Shown piece by piece: positions 48,321 through 57,566 of a stretch of DNA of 64,000 bases (position 1 is its first letter; every line of letters begins with the position of its first letter). The position numbers were made by a program, and so were the translations under genes. The notes below the pieces were generated by a model. The model did not search any database, was not told where the DNA came from, and worked only from the letters and a program-made list of their open reading frames with translations. The stretch is from contig SSFF01000010.1 of assembly GCA_008015235.1 (NCBI GenBank), positions 62,001 through 126,000 of the forward strand, read 5' to 3'. This stretch comes from Rhodoferax sp. GTDB lineage: Bacteria > Pseudomonadota > Gammaproteobacteria > Burkholderiales > Burkholderiaceae_C.

Positions 48321-48737
48321 ATGCCCCATCTGCACCATCCCCCCCTTGCCGTGAACCCCAGCGAAGTGCAGCTCGACGCCGTGCGGGCGCAGGGCGCCGG
48401 CGGGCAGAACGTGAACAAGGTGTCCAGTGCCATTCATCTGCGTTTTGACGTGGCGGCTTCCAGCCTGCCGGACGATGTGAAGGCACGGCTGTTGCACTTG
48501 CGCGACCAGCGCGTCAGCAAGGAGGGGGTGTTCGTGCTCAAGGCCCAGCGCTACCGCACCCAGGAGGCGAATCGCCAGGACGCCCTGGCGCGGCTGCTGG
48601 AATGGGTGGCCCAGGGCGCCCATGTGCCGGTGTTGCGCAAGCCCACCCAGCCAACGCGAGCATCGCGCCAGCGGCGCCTGGAAGGGAAGTTGCAACGTGC
48701 CAGTACCAAGCAGCTGCGCAGCCGCGTGCACGGGTAG
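48321..48737 (+). CDS. arfB: ArfB (YaeJ), ribosome-rescue peptidyl-tRNA hydrolase
   Basis: A 138-residue protein with the release-factor GGQ motif at 27-29 in AQGAGGQNVNK, then SSAIHLRFD, and a basic C-terminal tail rich in Lys/Arg (RASRQRRLEGKLQRASTKQLRSR in parts) that enters the mRNA channel. ArfB frees ribosomes stalled on broken messages. Length is typical. It is divergent from ald and is followed by an M48 protease. Confidence 0.94.
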   Translation: MPHLHHPPLAVNPSEVQLDAVRAQGAGGQNVNKVSSAIHLRFDVAASSLPDDVKARLLHLRDQRVSKEGVFVLKAQRYRTQEANRQDALARLLEWVAQGAHVPVLRKPTQPTRASRQRRLEGKLQRASTKQLRSRVHG

Positions 48738-48818
48738 CTTGCAGCGGCGCTCTTCGGGATGAAAGCTGGCTGTCATCCGGCCTTGCTACCGTGGCGCCAA
48801 AAGCAGGGGGAGTTCACC

Positions 48819-49679
48819 TTGAAAATCAGAAGAAAAACCACCGCCGCAGTGCTGGCTCTGCTGCTGGGTTTGGCCGGATGTGACCGCGTGCAGCGGGCTC
48901 AGGAGTTCGTCGACGGGCAGATGGCCTTGCGCGACAAGTCGCACATCCAGCTCATCAGCCGCGAAATGGCGCTGACCACGGCGGTGCAAGCCTACCCGCG
49001 CCAGCTCCGGGCCCTGGCCGACCAGGGCCACCCCATCAACGCAGACCCCGAGTTGCTGGAGTGGTCGCAGAACATTGCCGTGGCACTGATCCAGCAGGCC
49101 GAGCGCATGTACCCGCACAGCCAAGGCTGGGACTGGGACCTGGCGGTGGTGGGCACCGGCGAGCTCAATGCCTGGTGCATGGCTGGCGGCAAGATGGCGC
49201 TCTATACCGGCCTGGTGGATGCCACCCAAGGCAACCCGCACAAGGTGGCGGCGGTGCTGGGCCATGAAATCGCCCACGCACTGCTGGAGCACACGCGCAC
49301 CGGAATGTCGCGCGAGGCCTTGCTTTCCAGCAGCCTGTGGATCGCCAGCAAGAGCTTCAAGATCGGCACGGGCCGCATGAACGCCATTGCGCAGGACTTG
49401 CACCTGGGCCTGAAGTCGATGGACCGGGACGCCGAGCGTGAGGCAGATGCCCTGGGGCTGGAACTGATGGCGCGCGCCGGTTTCGACCCGGTGGAGGGTG
49501 CCCGGGTCTGGCTCGACTTCCAGCGCGGGGAAATGGGGACCGGCGCCAAACGCCTGGTGGGCTTTCTCGGTGACCACCCGCTCGACGAAGAGCGGCTCCA
49601 GACCCTGCAGGCCCTGGCAGAAAAACTGAAGAGAACCGAAGCACCGGCCAAGGCCAGCAAGAAGGGAGCGCAGTCATGA
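48819..49679 (+). CDS. M48-family zinc metalloprotease, lipoprotein
   Basis: A 286-residue exported protease. TTG at 48819 is chosen because GGGGAG lies six bases upstream and it gives a signal peptide with lipobox LLGLAGC (Cys21); an ATG 20 codons earlier has no such site. The active motif HEIAH is at 149-153 and the third ligand lies in DAEREADALG. It resembles LoiP/YggG and BepA-type periplasmic quality-control proteases. Its stop overlaps the next gene as ATGA. Confidence 0.9.
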   Translation: MKIRRKTTAAVLALLLGLAGCDRVQRAQEFVDGQMALRDKSHIQLISREMALTTAVQAYPRQLRALADQGHPINADPELLEWSQNIAVALIQQAERMYPHSQGWDWDLAVVGTGELNAWCMAGGKMALYTGLVDATQGNPHKVAAVLGHEIAHALLEHTRTGMSREALLSSSLWIASKSFKIGTGRMNAIAQDLHLGLKSMDRDAEREADALGLELMARAGFDPVEGARVWLDFQRGEMGTGAKRLVGFLGDHPLDEERLQTLQALAEKLKRTEAPAKASKKGAQS

Positions 49680-50995
49680 GCGAAGCCATCACCCCAGTGG
49701 CGGCCGTGCTGCCGGACCGTTTTGCCAATGCCCCGGTACTGCCGTTCGAACGCGGCGGGCAGTGGTTTGCACGCGGTCGCAGCGTGGCCTGGCGCTCGCC
49801 CTTTTTCCTGCTCACGGCCACGCTGCTGGTGCTGCTCGCGCGCTGGCAGCTGGATCTGATGGGTGCGGGCGAACTCATTGTCCTGTCCTACTTCACCGAC
49901 GCGCTGGTGTTCACCTGGGTGTTCATGGGCGTGGCCCAGCACCAGGCCGACCCGGCGCTGTCGCCGCTGCGGGCCGGGCGCCAGGCCTTGCGGGGTCGCT
50001 GGCGTGCACTGGCGGTGTGTGGCCTGTGGGGGCTGCCCGCTGCGCTGGTGTCGCACCTGATGTTTGCCTATGCCCCGGACCTGGTCCAGGCCCTGGTGCT
50101 GGTGTTGGGCAGCAATCTGCTCGGGCTGGCAGCCTTGGTGCTGGTGGTGATGGCGGCGGCTTATGCCACCTTCCTGCTGTCGCTGCTGCCGGTGCTGGCG
50201 GCGATCCAGGCCGGGCGCGATGCCGATGCCAATTTCAAGCTGGCCGGCCTGTGGGCACTGCGCGCCTTGCGCGCCGGGCACCGGCCGTTGGCGGCTGTGT
50301 TCGTGAGCTTTGTGAGCGCCTGCGTGCTGGCCGCCGCGGTGCTGACCTACCTGTACGGGCACCTGCCGACGCAGTTCTTGCTCGACAACCCCGATGCCGA
50401 TGCCTGGCTCAGCTACTGGTACCCCTGGCCGGGCCTCTTGGTGGCGCTGTTCGTGTTTGTTTCCATGCTCCAGCCCATGGCGAGCGACCTGCTGGCGGCG
50501 GCCGATGTGGACCTGTCGGATGAGATCCTGCATCAGGGCCATAAAAGCGCGTACGGTGAGCGCCATGTGGGCTGGTTGCTGCGGCGTGCCGGTTTTGCAC
50601 TGCGCGCCCTGGCCGCGTTTTCGCTGCTGCTCGGGGTGCTCTACGCCACCTTGTTGGACAGCAAGGACCTCAGCAACTGGCTCGGCAGTGCCTTCTGGTT
50701 GTACCTGGGCGGAAAGCTGCTGACGCGCTGGGGCAACCGGCGTCGGCAGCAGGCGCAGGTCGCTGGGACGGATGGGGTGCCCCCGGCGGCCGATCCGCGC
50801 CCGGCCTGGGTCCGTTGGGTCGATCGGGTGCTGGCCGTGCTGCAAGGGGTCGGCCTGTTGGGTGCTTTGGGTGCTATCTGGTGGATGGAGTACCTGAGAG
50901 GGCTGCCCCTTGCCGTGGGGCTGCTGTCCTTCACCCTGGCACTGGTGTGCTGGGTGTTGCGCCGCTGGTGGTTGGGGCGCTACCGCGTAGCCTGA
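49676..50995 (+). CDS. Unrecognised polytopic membrane protein coupled to the M48 protease
   Basis: 439 residues with about eight or nine hydrophobic segments, several Arg-rich loops, and no motif I can name. It begins at an ATGA overlap with the M48 lipoprotein gene, so the two are translated together and probably act in envelope quality control, which is inference from coupling. The C-terminus overlaps the convergent LysR gene by 16 bases. Hydrophobic composition and codon use are those of a real gene. Confidence 0.75.
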   Translation: MSEAITPVAAVLPDRFANAPVLPFERGGQWFARGRSVAWRSPFFLLTATLLVLLARWQLDLMGAGELIVLSYFTDALVFTWVFMGVAQHQADPALSPLRAGRQALRGRWRALAVCGLWGLPAALVSHLMFAYAPDLVQALVLVLGSNLLGLAALVLVVMAAAYATFLLSLLPVLAAIQAGRDADANFKLAGLWALRALRAGHRPLAAVFVSFVSACVLAAAVLTYLYGHLPTQFLLDNPDADAWLSYWYPWPGLLVALFVFVSMLQPMASDLLAAADVDLSDEILHQGHKSAYGERHVGWLLRRAGFALRALAAFSLLLGVLYATLLDSKDLSNWLGSAFWLYLGGKLLTRWGNRRRQQAQVAGTDGVPPAADPRPAWVRWVDRVLAVLQGVGLLGALGAIWWMEYLRGLPLAVGLLSFTLALVCWVLRRWWLGRYRVA

Positions 50996-51924
50996 TTTCC
51001 CTTCCGCTCGCAGTCGGCTTCGTCCACCAGCGAACGCGTCTGTTCGATCAGGAAGTCCAGGAACACGCGCGTGCGCTGCGGCAGGAATTTGCGTGTGGGC
51101 AAGGCCGCCAGCATGACCAGTTCCCCGGTGATCCAGTCCGGCAGGATGTGCACCAGCTGGCCCGCGGCCAGGTAGGGCGCCACCAGCTCCACCGAGGCCA
51201 TGGTGATGCCGCTGCCTTCCAGGGCCGCCCGCAGCAGGGTGTCGATGTGATTCGAGCGCAGCGCCGCCGGCGGGTCGATGTCGACCATGGCCACGCTTTC
51301 GTCGACGTTACGCAGCTGCCAGCGCCGGGTGCGGCTCTGGCTGCCCTTGAGGCGCAGGCAGTCGTGTCGGTGCAGATCTTCAGGCACCTTCGGAGTGCCT
51401 TTGCGGCGCAGGTAGTCAGGGGCGGCAACAAACACCGTGCGCGTGGTGATGATCTTGCGGGCAATGATGTCGCCATCAAAGCTGGCATCGGCCGCGAACA
51501 GGGCGATGTCGTGCTCCTCCACGGCCGGCTCCAGAAAGGCTTCAGCCACCAGGTCGATGCTGATTTGCGGGTAGCGCTGGCGGAACCCGGCCAAGAGCGG
51601 TGCCAGCACGTGGGTGGCCAGCACCGGCTGGCACAGCACCCGCAGCGTGCCGCTGAGTTCCTGGGTGTGGGCGCTGGCCAGGGCATCGGCCTCGTCGATG
51701 TCCTGCAGGATGGCGCGCACCCGGCGCAGGTAGGTTTCGCCTGCGTCGGTGAGCGCCAGCTTGCGCGTGGAGCGGTGCAGCAGGCGCACGGCCAGGTGCT
51801 CCTCCAGGTCGGCCACCAGGCGCGTCACCACGGCCGCGGACAGGTCCAGGCTGCGGGCGGCGGCGGCAAAACTGCCTTCGTCCATGACGCGCTGGAAGAC
51901 GCGCATCGACATCAAACGGTCCAT
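50980..51924 (-). CDS. LysR-family regulator (CrgA-like)
   Basis: A 314-residue LysR protein. The HTH reads FAAAARSLDLSAAVVTRLVADLE and the start MDRLMSMRVFQRVMDEGSF is typical of the CrgA/DhcR group, which often controls a divergent gene. The divergent neighbour here is the DUF4148-type exported protein, with a perfect palindrome at 51959-51975 between them. The effector is unknown. Confidence 0.92.
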   Translation of the reverse strand: MDRLMSMRVFQRVMDEGSFAAAARSLDLSAAVVTRLVADLEEHLAVRLLHRSTRKLALTDAGETYLRRVRAILQDIDEADALASAHTQELSGTLRVLCQPVLATHVLAPLLAGFRQRYPQISIDLVAEAFLEPAVEEHDIALFAADASFDGDIIARKIITTRTVFVAAPDYLRRKGTPKVPEDLHRHDCLRLKGSQSRTRRWQLRNVDESVAMVDIDPPAALRSNHIDTLLRAALEGSGITMASVELVAPYLAAGQLVHILPDWITGELVMLAALPTRKFLPQRTRVFLDFLIEQTRSLVDEADCERKGNQATR

Positions 51925-51958
51925 AAGGGCTTGCTGGCGGGTTTCAAGGACTTTGATT

Positions 51959-51975
51959 ATTGCTGAATCAGCAAT
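51959..51975. promoter_or_regulatory. Perfect 17-base palindrome, candidate LysR operator
   Basis: ATTGCTGAATCAGCAAT: arms of eight bases around one central A, 35 bases upstream of the LysR start and about 150 before the divergent DUF4148-type gene. It contains the T-N11-A pattern of LysR sites. Confidence 0.6.
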
Positions 51976-52127
51976 GATGGTGTGCTGATGGCAATATTTA
52001 TCTATTCAAACAGAAATCATACAGTTCATCCCATCGACGAGACGAATGTTTGAAACGCCCCATCGATGCTGTTCAGACGGTACAAGACCGCCACAGCGGA
52101 ATCTTCAACTTTGAAAGGAACTTCATC

Positions 52128-52478
52128 ATGAACAAGACTTCTGTAGCCTCCATTGCCATCGCTTTTGCTTCTTTGGCCGCTGGCCAAGCCATGGCCGCCA
52201 ACATCGACCCGACCACTGGTGTCAACATCGACGCCCTGCGTGCCGCGATGAATACCCCCAGCACGGTGACCCGCGCACAAGTTAAGGCCGAATTGATTGC
52301 CGATCGTGCTGCCCACAAGAGCGATGTCGTGGACACCATTTCTGGAACCAATATTGGCGAACTGCGCAGCACGATGATGCAGCCTAGCGTGAAGACCCGT
52401 GCCCAGGTGCGTGAAGAGGGTGTGCAGGCTCGTCGCAATACCCCCGTCCGTCCCTTCTCCGATAACCTGACGGTTTAA
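52128..52478 (+). CDS. DUF4148-type small exported protein with an internal duplication
   Basis: 116 residues with a signal peptide (1-23, ending GQAMA). The mature part repeats itself: TGVNIDALRAAMNTPSTVTRAQVKAEL and SGTNIGELRSTMMQPSVKTRAQVREEG share the TRAQV core (parts shown: NIDALRAAM/NIGELRSTM, VTRAQVKAE/KTRAQVREE). DUF4148 proteins carry TRAQVKAEL-like repeats and are common, uncharacterised periplasmic proteins of Burkholderiales. GAAAGGAA lies before the ATG. Two hairpins follow the stop. Control by the divergent LysR regulator is likely. Confidence 0.85.
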   Translation: MNKTSVASIAIAFASLAAGQAMAANIDPTTGVNIDALRAAMNTPSTVTRAQVKAELIADRAAHKSDVVDTISGTNIGELRSTMMQPSVKTRAQVREEGVQARRNTPVRPFSDNLTV

Positions 52479-52486
52479 GTTCGCCA

Positions 52487-52508
52487 CCAGTCGGTTTGTG
52501 CCGACTGG
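52487..52508 (+). terminator. Hairpin after the DUF4148-type gene
   Basis: CCAGTCGG pairs with CCGACTGG across TTTGTG, eight bases after the stop codon. No T-run follows, so it is at most part of a terminator or a stabilising 3' stem. Confidence 0.5.
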
Positions 52509-52529
52509 GAAAGATCGACACCCAGGCAC

Positions 52530-52564
52530 AAAGGGCCATGACACCAGGTCGTGGCCCTTTTCCG
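52530..52564 (+). terminator. Strong hairpin with T-run, likely terminator
   Basis: AAAGGGCCATGAC (52530-52542) and GTCGTGGCCCTTT (52548-52560) form a 13-base stem with one mismatch and end in a T-run, followed by TCC. It is suitable as intrinsic terminator for the DUF4148-type gene. Confidence 0.75.
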
Positions 52565-52615
52565 TTATGACGGACTCAAGCCGATGTCCGGCATGTTTGG
52601 TAAGCAGAAGCCTTG

Positions 52616-53806
52616 TCAGTTCTGCGTGCTGCCAATGACACGGTTTCGGCCATGCAGCTTGGCGCTGTACAGTGCCTGGTCGGCCTCCTGATAGAGGTTA
52701 TCGAAGCTGCGGTCCTGTCCAGAACTGGTACCTGACACACCTATGCTTGCGGATGCCGCAATGTGTGTACCGTTCCAGGGCGTGGACGTATCTGCCAGGC
52801 GTTGGCGTAGTTTTTCGGCGAGGGTGCAGGCATCATGGACAGTGGTGTCCGGCAGCAGCACCATGAACTCCTCACCGCCCAGCCGCCCGACGAGGTCGGT
52901 GTGGCGTACGGAACTCTGCAACAGTACCGCCACATGGCGCAGCACCGCATCCCCCGCAGGATGACCCCACTGGTCATTGATCTGCTTGAAATGGTCCAGG
53001 TCGAGCAGCAGGATGACCGTCGATCCTCCACTGCGCTGGGCCCGTGCGAGTTCGCGGCGCGACATTTCGACAAAAGTGGCACGGTTGTAAAGACCGGTCA
53101 GCCCATCCAGGCGAGTGAGTCGCTCCAGGGCAGCGTTGGCGGCAACCAGCTGCGCATGCTGGCGTGTGATGATCGTGAATTTGCGCCACAGCAGCACCGA
53201 CAGCGACAGTCCCATCACGCAGGCGGTAATGCCGTTGACGCGGTTTGACAGCAGCATTGCCGGCTGGGTGCTCACCAAACCCATGCCAGCAAAAAAAGCC
53301 GCGTAGGTTCCCAGGTACAGTGCTGTCGCGATGGCGGGGCGCAGGTAGACGACCACACCGGTAATCAGGCTGGCAATCAGGAAGGGCGTGATGCTGGGCG
53401 TGACCCACTGGTCTATCACCACCACGGTGATGGCAAATCCGAGACCCAAGGCCATCACCGCTGCAGGGAACAAGCGCATTCCAGTGGGGCTGGCGCTGCG
53501 GATAATGCGATGGGCCAGCCACGTGGATGCCAGCATGGCCAGGCCCATGCCGGTGTGGGCAACGAGCAAGGCCCATTGCCACTGTACGGTATGGTCACCC
53601 GCCGTGTTGTTGCGCCAGGCCAGATAAAAGACCGCCACATGGGCGGCGTTGAGCAGTGCCACGATCGGGCACAGCAGGCGCAGGCGCAGTAGGTTGGCCG
53701 CCGCCGCCGCCGGTGCTACGGCATCGTTTTCAGCCTTCCATGACCGCAGCAACGCAGGCAAGGTGCGCCGTAGCTGGCGAATGCGGGAAAGCGCGGCAAT
53801 GCGCAT
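52616..53806 (-). CDS. Membrane diguanylate cyclase (GGEEF)
   Basis: A 396-residue protein with six or seven hydrophobic segments over residues 40-225 and a C-terminal GGDEF domain. LGGEEFMVLL holds the active motif and RHTD nine residues earlier gives the inhibitory site. The sensor part resembles MASE-like membrane domains but I cannot assign it. It is convergent with the DUF4148-type gene and preceded on its own strand by mmsA, 76 bases away, which is probably a separate unit. Confidence 0.93.
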   Translation of the reverse strand: MRIAALSRIRQLRRTLPALLRSWKAENDAVAPAAAAANLLRLRLLCPIVALLNAAHVAVFYLAWRNNTAGDHTVQWQWALLVAHTGMGLAMLASTWLAHRIIRSASPTGMRLFPAAVMALGLGFAITVVVIDQWVTPSITPFLIASLITGVVVYLRPAIATALYLGTYAAFFAGMGLVSTQPAMLLSNRVNGITACVMGLSLSVLLWRKFTIITRQHAQLVAANAALERLTRLDGLTGLYNRATFVEMSRRELARAQRSGGSTVILLLDLDHFKQINDQWGHPAGDAVLRHVAVLLQSSVRHTDLVGRLGGEEFMVLLPDTTVHDACTLAEKLRQRLADTSTPWNGTHIAASASIGVSGTSSGQDRSFDNLYQEADQALYSAKLHGRNRVIGSTQN

Positions 53807-53882
53807 GGGGGATGTTGCAATAGGAGCAGGAGCTCACATCATACGCATTGCCTGCCTAAGTGCGCAGGCTGCCGCACACCGA

Positions 53883-55391
53883 TCAGCGGCTGCTCGGGAA
53901 GCTGAACACCGCCCCTTCGCGCACGCCGGCACTCGGCCAACGCTGCGTAATCGTCTTGCGCTTGGTGTAGAAGCGCACCGCATCCGGGCCGTAGGCATGC
54001 AGGTCGCCGAACAGACTGCGCTTCCAGCCGCCGAACGAGTGGTAGGCCACGGGCACGGGCAGCGGCACGTTCACGCCCACCATGCCGACCAGGATGTTGT
54101 CGGTGAAGTAGCGCGCGGCCTCGCCGTCGCGGGTGAAGATGCAGGTGCCGTTGCCGTACTCGTGGGCGTCGATCAGGTCCATGGCTTCCTGCAGGGTCTT
54201 GACGCGCACCACGCCCAGGACGGGGCCGAAGATTTCTTCCTGGTAGATCACCATGCCGGGCTTCACGTTGTCGAACAGGCAGGGGCCGAGGAAGTAGCCG
54301 TCCTCGTGGCCGGCAACCTTGAGGCCGCGGCCGTCCACCACCAGGGTGGCGCCTTCCTTCACGCCCTGGTCCACGTAGCCGCGCACCTTCTCGAAGTGGG
54401 CCTTGGTCACCAGCGGGCCCATGTCCATGCCGGGAGCCGTGCCGGGGCCGACCTTCATCTTGGCAATCTCGGCCTTCAGGCCGGCCACGATCGCATCACC
54501 GGCGGCGTCGCCCACGGCCACCACCAGCGGGATCGCCATGCAGCGTTCACCGCAGGAGCCATAGGCCGCACCCATCAGGGCCGAGACGGCGTTGGCAATG
54601 TCGGCATCGGGCATGAGCACGGCGTGGTTCTTGGCGCCGCCCAGGGCCTGCACGCGCTTGCCGTGCTTGCAGCCTTCGGCGTAGATGTATTCGGCAATCG
54701 GTGTCGAGCCGACAAAGCTCACGGCCTTGACGCGCGGGTCCTGCAAGAGCGTGTCCACGGCTTCCTTGTCACCGTTGACCACGTTGAGCACGCCCGGGGG
54801 CAGACCGGCTTCGAGCGCGAGTTCGGCCAAGCGCAGGGTGGAACTGGGGTCGCGCTCAGAGGGCTTCAGGACAAAGGTGTTGCCACAGGCCACGGCCATG
54901 GGCCACATCCAGCACGGCACCATGGCCGGGAAGTTGAAGGGGGTGATGCCAGCGCAGACGCCCAAGGCCTGGAACTCGGACCACGAATCAATGGCCGGGC
55001 CCACGTTCTTGCTGTGCTCGCCCTTGAGCAGTTCGGGGGCGTAGCTGGCGTATTCCACGTTCTCGATGCCGCGCTGCAGTTCACCCAGCGCGTCGGCGAG
55101 CACCTTGCCGTGTTCAGCGGTGATCAGGGCGCAGAGTTCGTCGGCATGCTGCTCCAGCAGAACCTTTAGGTTGCTCATGACGCGGGCGCGCTTGAGCGGC
55201 GGCGTGTTGCGCCAGGCCGGGAAAGCGGCCTGGGCATTCTCGATCGCCTGCTCGACGGTCAGCTTGTCGGCCAGCAGCACGCGTTTCTCTGCACGTCCGG
55301 TGGCGGGGTTGAACACGTCTTGCGAACGGCTGCCGCCTTGGACAGCCTTGCCGCCGATCAGGTGGCCAATGGTGGGGAGTGTGGTGCTCAT
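53883..55391 (-). CDS. mmsA: CoA-acylating (methyl)malonate-semialdehyde dehydrogenase
   Basis: A 502-residue aldehyde dehydrogenase. [44 protein letters not shown] and the catalytic cysteine in GSCGERCMA are signatures of the CoA-dependent MmsA/IolA branch. With the omega-transaminase upstream it would turn malonate semialdehyde into acetyl-CoA, as in the Pseudomonas bau system for beta-alanine; propionyl-CoA formation in valine breakdown is the alternative. Third gene after the transaminase and DJ-1-like genes, separated from the latter by a copy of the dispersed element. Confidence 0.95.
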   Translation of the reverse strand: MSTTLPTIGHLIGGKAVQGGSRSQDVFNPATGRAEKRVLLADKLTVEQAIENAQAAFPAWRNTPPLKRARVMSNLKVLLEQHADELCALITAEHGKVLADALGELQRGIENVEYASYAPELLKGEHSKNVGPAIDSWSEFQALGVCAGITPFNFPAMVPCWMWPMAVACGNTFVLKPSERDPSSTLRLAELALEAGLPPGVLNVVNGDKEAVDTLLQDPRVKAVSFVGSTPIAEYIYAEGCKHGKRVQALGGAKNHAVLMPDADIANAVSALMGAAYGSCGERCMAIPLVVAVGDAAGDAIVAGLKAEIAKMKVGPGTAPGMDMGPLVTKAHFEKVRGYVDQGVKEGATLVVDGRGLKVAGHEDGYFLGPCLFDNVKPGMVIYQEEIFGPVLGVVRVKTLQEAMDLIDAHEYGNGTCIFTRDGEAARYFTDNILVGMVGVNVPLPVPVAYHSFGGWKRSLFGDLHAYGPDAVRFYTKRKTITQRWPSAGVREGAVFSFPSSR

Positions 55392-55410
55392 GGTAGGGTG
55401 GAGTTAGTGG

Positions 55411-55468
55411 TAAAAAGTGGTGCTAGCCCGCATGAAATATGCGTAGACAGCTATGAAATAGATAGTGC
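55411..55468 (+). repeat. Dispersed 3'-end element, copy 6 (overlaps DJ-1-like stop)
   Basis: TAAAAAGTGGTGCTAGCCCGC, then ATGAAATATGCG, then ACAGCTATGAAATAGATAG. The stop codon and last four or five codons of the DJ-1-like gene on the minus strand lie within its right end. Confidence 0.75.
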
Positions 55469-56083
55469 AAGCAAATCCTCTGCCGAGGCCTGGATGTGTT
55501 GCAGGGCGCGTTGTACGTAGAGTTCTTTCTCGCCCACCGGTGCAAAGTAGTGCAGCACCTCGCGGGCGGCCTCTTCGCCTTTCAGGCGTGCGATCAGCCA
55601 AGCGCACAGGTACTGGGCCGACAGGCAGCCACCGGCCGTGGCCACGTTGCCCTGGGCTATGAAGGGCTGGTTCACCACTTTCACGCCCGCGGCCTGCACC
55701 CAGGGTTTGCTGGTGGTGTCGGTGCAGGCGGCCAGATTGGCGGTGTGGCCCAGTTTTGCCAGCAGGAAGGTGCCCGAGCACTGCGCTGCCAGCAGTTGAC
55801 GTGCAGGGTCCAGCCTCAGCTGCGCCATGATGTCGGCATTGGCCGCCACCTCGCGTGTCTTCATGCCGCTGCCGATCAGTACCGCATCGGCGGCGCTGGC
55901 CGCAGCCAGGTCGCAATGGGCGTCAATCGTCAGGCCGTTCATGGAGGTCACACGCGCGGTGGGGCTGGCAATGCTCACGCGCCAATCTTGGTCGCCCAGC
56001 AGGCGCAGGCGTCCCAGCATGCCGAAGGCGATCAGCGAGTCGAGCTCGTTGAAGCCGTCAAACGTCAGGATGGCGATGTGCAT
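55451..56083 (-). CDS. DJ-1/PfpI-family protein
   Basis: A 210-residue member of the class I glutamine-amidotransferase-like superfamily. Nucleophile C102 in AAQCSGTFLLAK; an acidic residue lies in TFDGFNELD near the start. Related proteins include AraC-like sensor domains, isonitrile hydratases and chaperone/deglycases, so activity is not assigned. It sits 14 bases after the omega-transaminase gene and before mmsA, so it is part of that operon. Its C-terminus (LALSIS) is encoded by the dispersed element, hinting that the original end was replaced. Confidence 0.88.
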   Translation of the reverse strand: MHIAILTFDGFNELDSLIAFGMLGRLRLLGDQDWRVSIASPTARVTSMNGLTIDAHCDLAAASAADAVLIGSGMKTREVAANADIMAQLRLDPARQLLAAQCSGTFLLAKLGHTANLAACTDTTSKPWVQAAGVKVVNQPFIAQGNVATAGGCLSAQYLCAWLIARLKGEEAAREVLHYFAPVGEKELYVQRALQHIQASAEDLLALSIS

Positions 56084-56097
56084 GGCCCGTCCAGGAT

Positions 56098-57480
56098 TTA
56101 CGCAACTTCGCGCAGGGTCTCGCCCAGGGCGTTGACCATGCCGTCGATCTGCTCGCGGGTGCTGATGAACGGCGGTGCCAGCTGGATGGTGTCGCCACCG
56201 AAGCGCACGTAGTATCCCTTGGCCAGCATGGCCATGGCGATCTGGTAGGGGCGCTTGGCGGGCTCACCGGGTACCGGCGCGATGGTCAGGCCGGCTGCCA
56301 GGCCGAAGTTGCGCACGTCGGCCAGGTGCGGGGAGCCTTTAAGACTGTGCACGGCGTTCTCGAAGTGGGGGGCGAGTTCCTTCACGCGGTCGATCATGTT
56401 CTCGCGCACCAGCACGTCCAGCGTGGCCAGGCCCACCGCGCAGGCCACGGGGTGGGCGCTGTAGGTGTAGCCGTGGGCGAACTCCAGCATGTACTCGGGG
56501 CCGCCAGCGGCCATGAAGGTGTCGTAGATGTCCTTGCTGGTCATCACGGCGCCCAGGGGTTGCGAGCCATTGGTGATCTGCTTGGCGAAGTTGGCGATGT
56601 CCGGGGTCACGCCAAAGGCTTCGGCACCGGTGTAGGCACCGGCGCGGCCGAAGCCGGTGATGACTTCATCAAAAATCAGCAGGATGTTGTTCGCGGTGCA
56701 GATCTCGCGCAGGCGCTGCAGGTAGCCCACGGGAGGGATGATGACGCCCGCCGACCCGGCAAAGGGCTCGACGATGACGGCGGCGATGTTGGAGGCGTCG
56801 TGCAGGTTGATGACGCGCAGCAGGTCATCGGCCAGTTCGGCGCCGGTGGCGGGCTGGCCGCGGTGGAAGGAACCGTTGGCCGGCTGGGTGTGGGCAATGT
56901 GGTCGGCCTGCACGCCCTGGCCGTAGGCCTTGCGGTTGCCGACGATGCCGCCGACCGAGATGCCGCCGAAGTTCACGCCGTGGTAGCCCTTTTCGCGGCC
57001 CACCAGCAGGGTCTTGCTGGCCTGTCCCTTGGTGCGCCAGTAGGCACGGGCCAGCTTCAGTGCGGTGTCGGCCGATTCGGAACCGGAGCCGGTGAAGAAC
57101 ACGTGGTCTAGGCCGGCAGGGGTCAGCTCCTTGAGCTTGTTGGCCAATTGAAAGGAAAGGGGGTGCGCGAACTGGAACGCGGGCGAGTAGTCCAGCGTGG
57201 CCATCTGGCGCGCAGCCGCTTCGGTGATCTCGGCACGGGCATGGCCCAGGCCGCTGCACCACAGGCCGGAGAGGCCGTCAAAAATCTTGCGGCCGGTGGA
57301 GTCGGTGTAGTAAGCACCCTGGGCGCTCACCAGCATGCGCTGGCCGTTGCCTGCCGCGTGGGCCTTGAAGTCGCGGTTGCCGGTGAAGGGCATCCAGTGC
57401 GCGTCCATGGACGCGGGGGTGGCAGCAAAGGCGTCGGTGCTGACGGTGACCGTGGGGGTGGGCATGTCATTGGCTTTCAT
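56098..57480 (-). CDS. Omega-amino acid:pyruvate transaminase (beta-alanine type)
   Basis: A 460-residue class III PLP transaminase. HWMPFTGNRDFKAHA, DGLSGLWCSGLGHARAEI, FFTGSGSESADTALKLAR and the PLP lysine in NFAKQITNGSQPLGAV match beta-alanine/omega-amino-acid:pyruvate transaminases, which make malonate semialdehyde and alanine. GGAG lies seven bases before the ATG. With mmsA it forms a beta-alanine or related amino-acid catabolic route, and the divergent LysR gene is the probable regulator. Confidence 0.92.
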   Translation of the reverse strand: MKANDMPTPTVTVSTDAFAATPASMDAHWMPFTGNRDFKAHAAGNGQRMLVSAQGAYYTDSTGRKIFDGLSGLWCSGLGHARAEITEAAARQMATLDYSPAFQFAHPLSFQLANKLKELTPAGLDHVFFTGSGSESADTALKLARAYWRTKGQASKTLLVGREKGYHGVNFGGISVGGIVGNRKAYGQGVQADHIAHTQPANGSFHRGQPATGAELADDLLRVINLHDASNIAAVIVEPFAGSAGVIIPPVGYLQRLREICTANNILLIFDEVITGFGRAGAYTGAEAFGVTPDIANFAKQITNGSQPLGAVMTSKDIYDTFMAAGGPEYMLEFAHGYTYSAHPVACAVGLATLDVLVRENMIDRVKELAPHFENAVHSLKGSPHLADVRNFGLAAGLTIAPVPGEPAKRPYQIAMAMLAKGYYVRFGGDTIQLAPPFISTREQIDGMVNALGETLREVA

Positions 57481-57550
57481 GAAGTGTCTCCAAGTGGTAT
57501 GGGCGCATTGTGGGTGCCTCTGTTACTCTTACAAAGTATCAAATATCACT

Positions 57551-57564
57551 ATTCACTTGTGAAT
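57551..57564. promoter_or_regulatory. Palindrome in the LysR / transaminase divergent promoter
   Basis: ATTCACTTGTGAAT is a perfect 14-base palindrome directly before the LysR gene start (57567), consistent with autoregulation. Confidence 0.55.
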
Positions 57565-57566
57565 TT

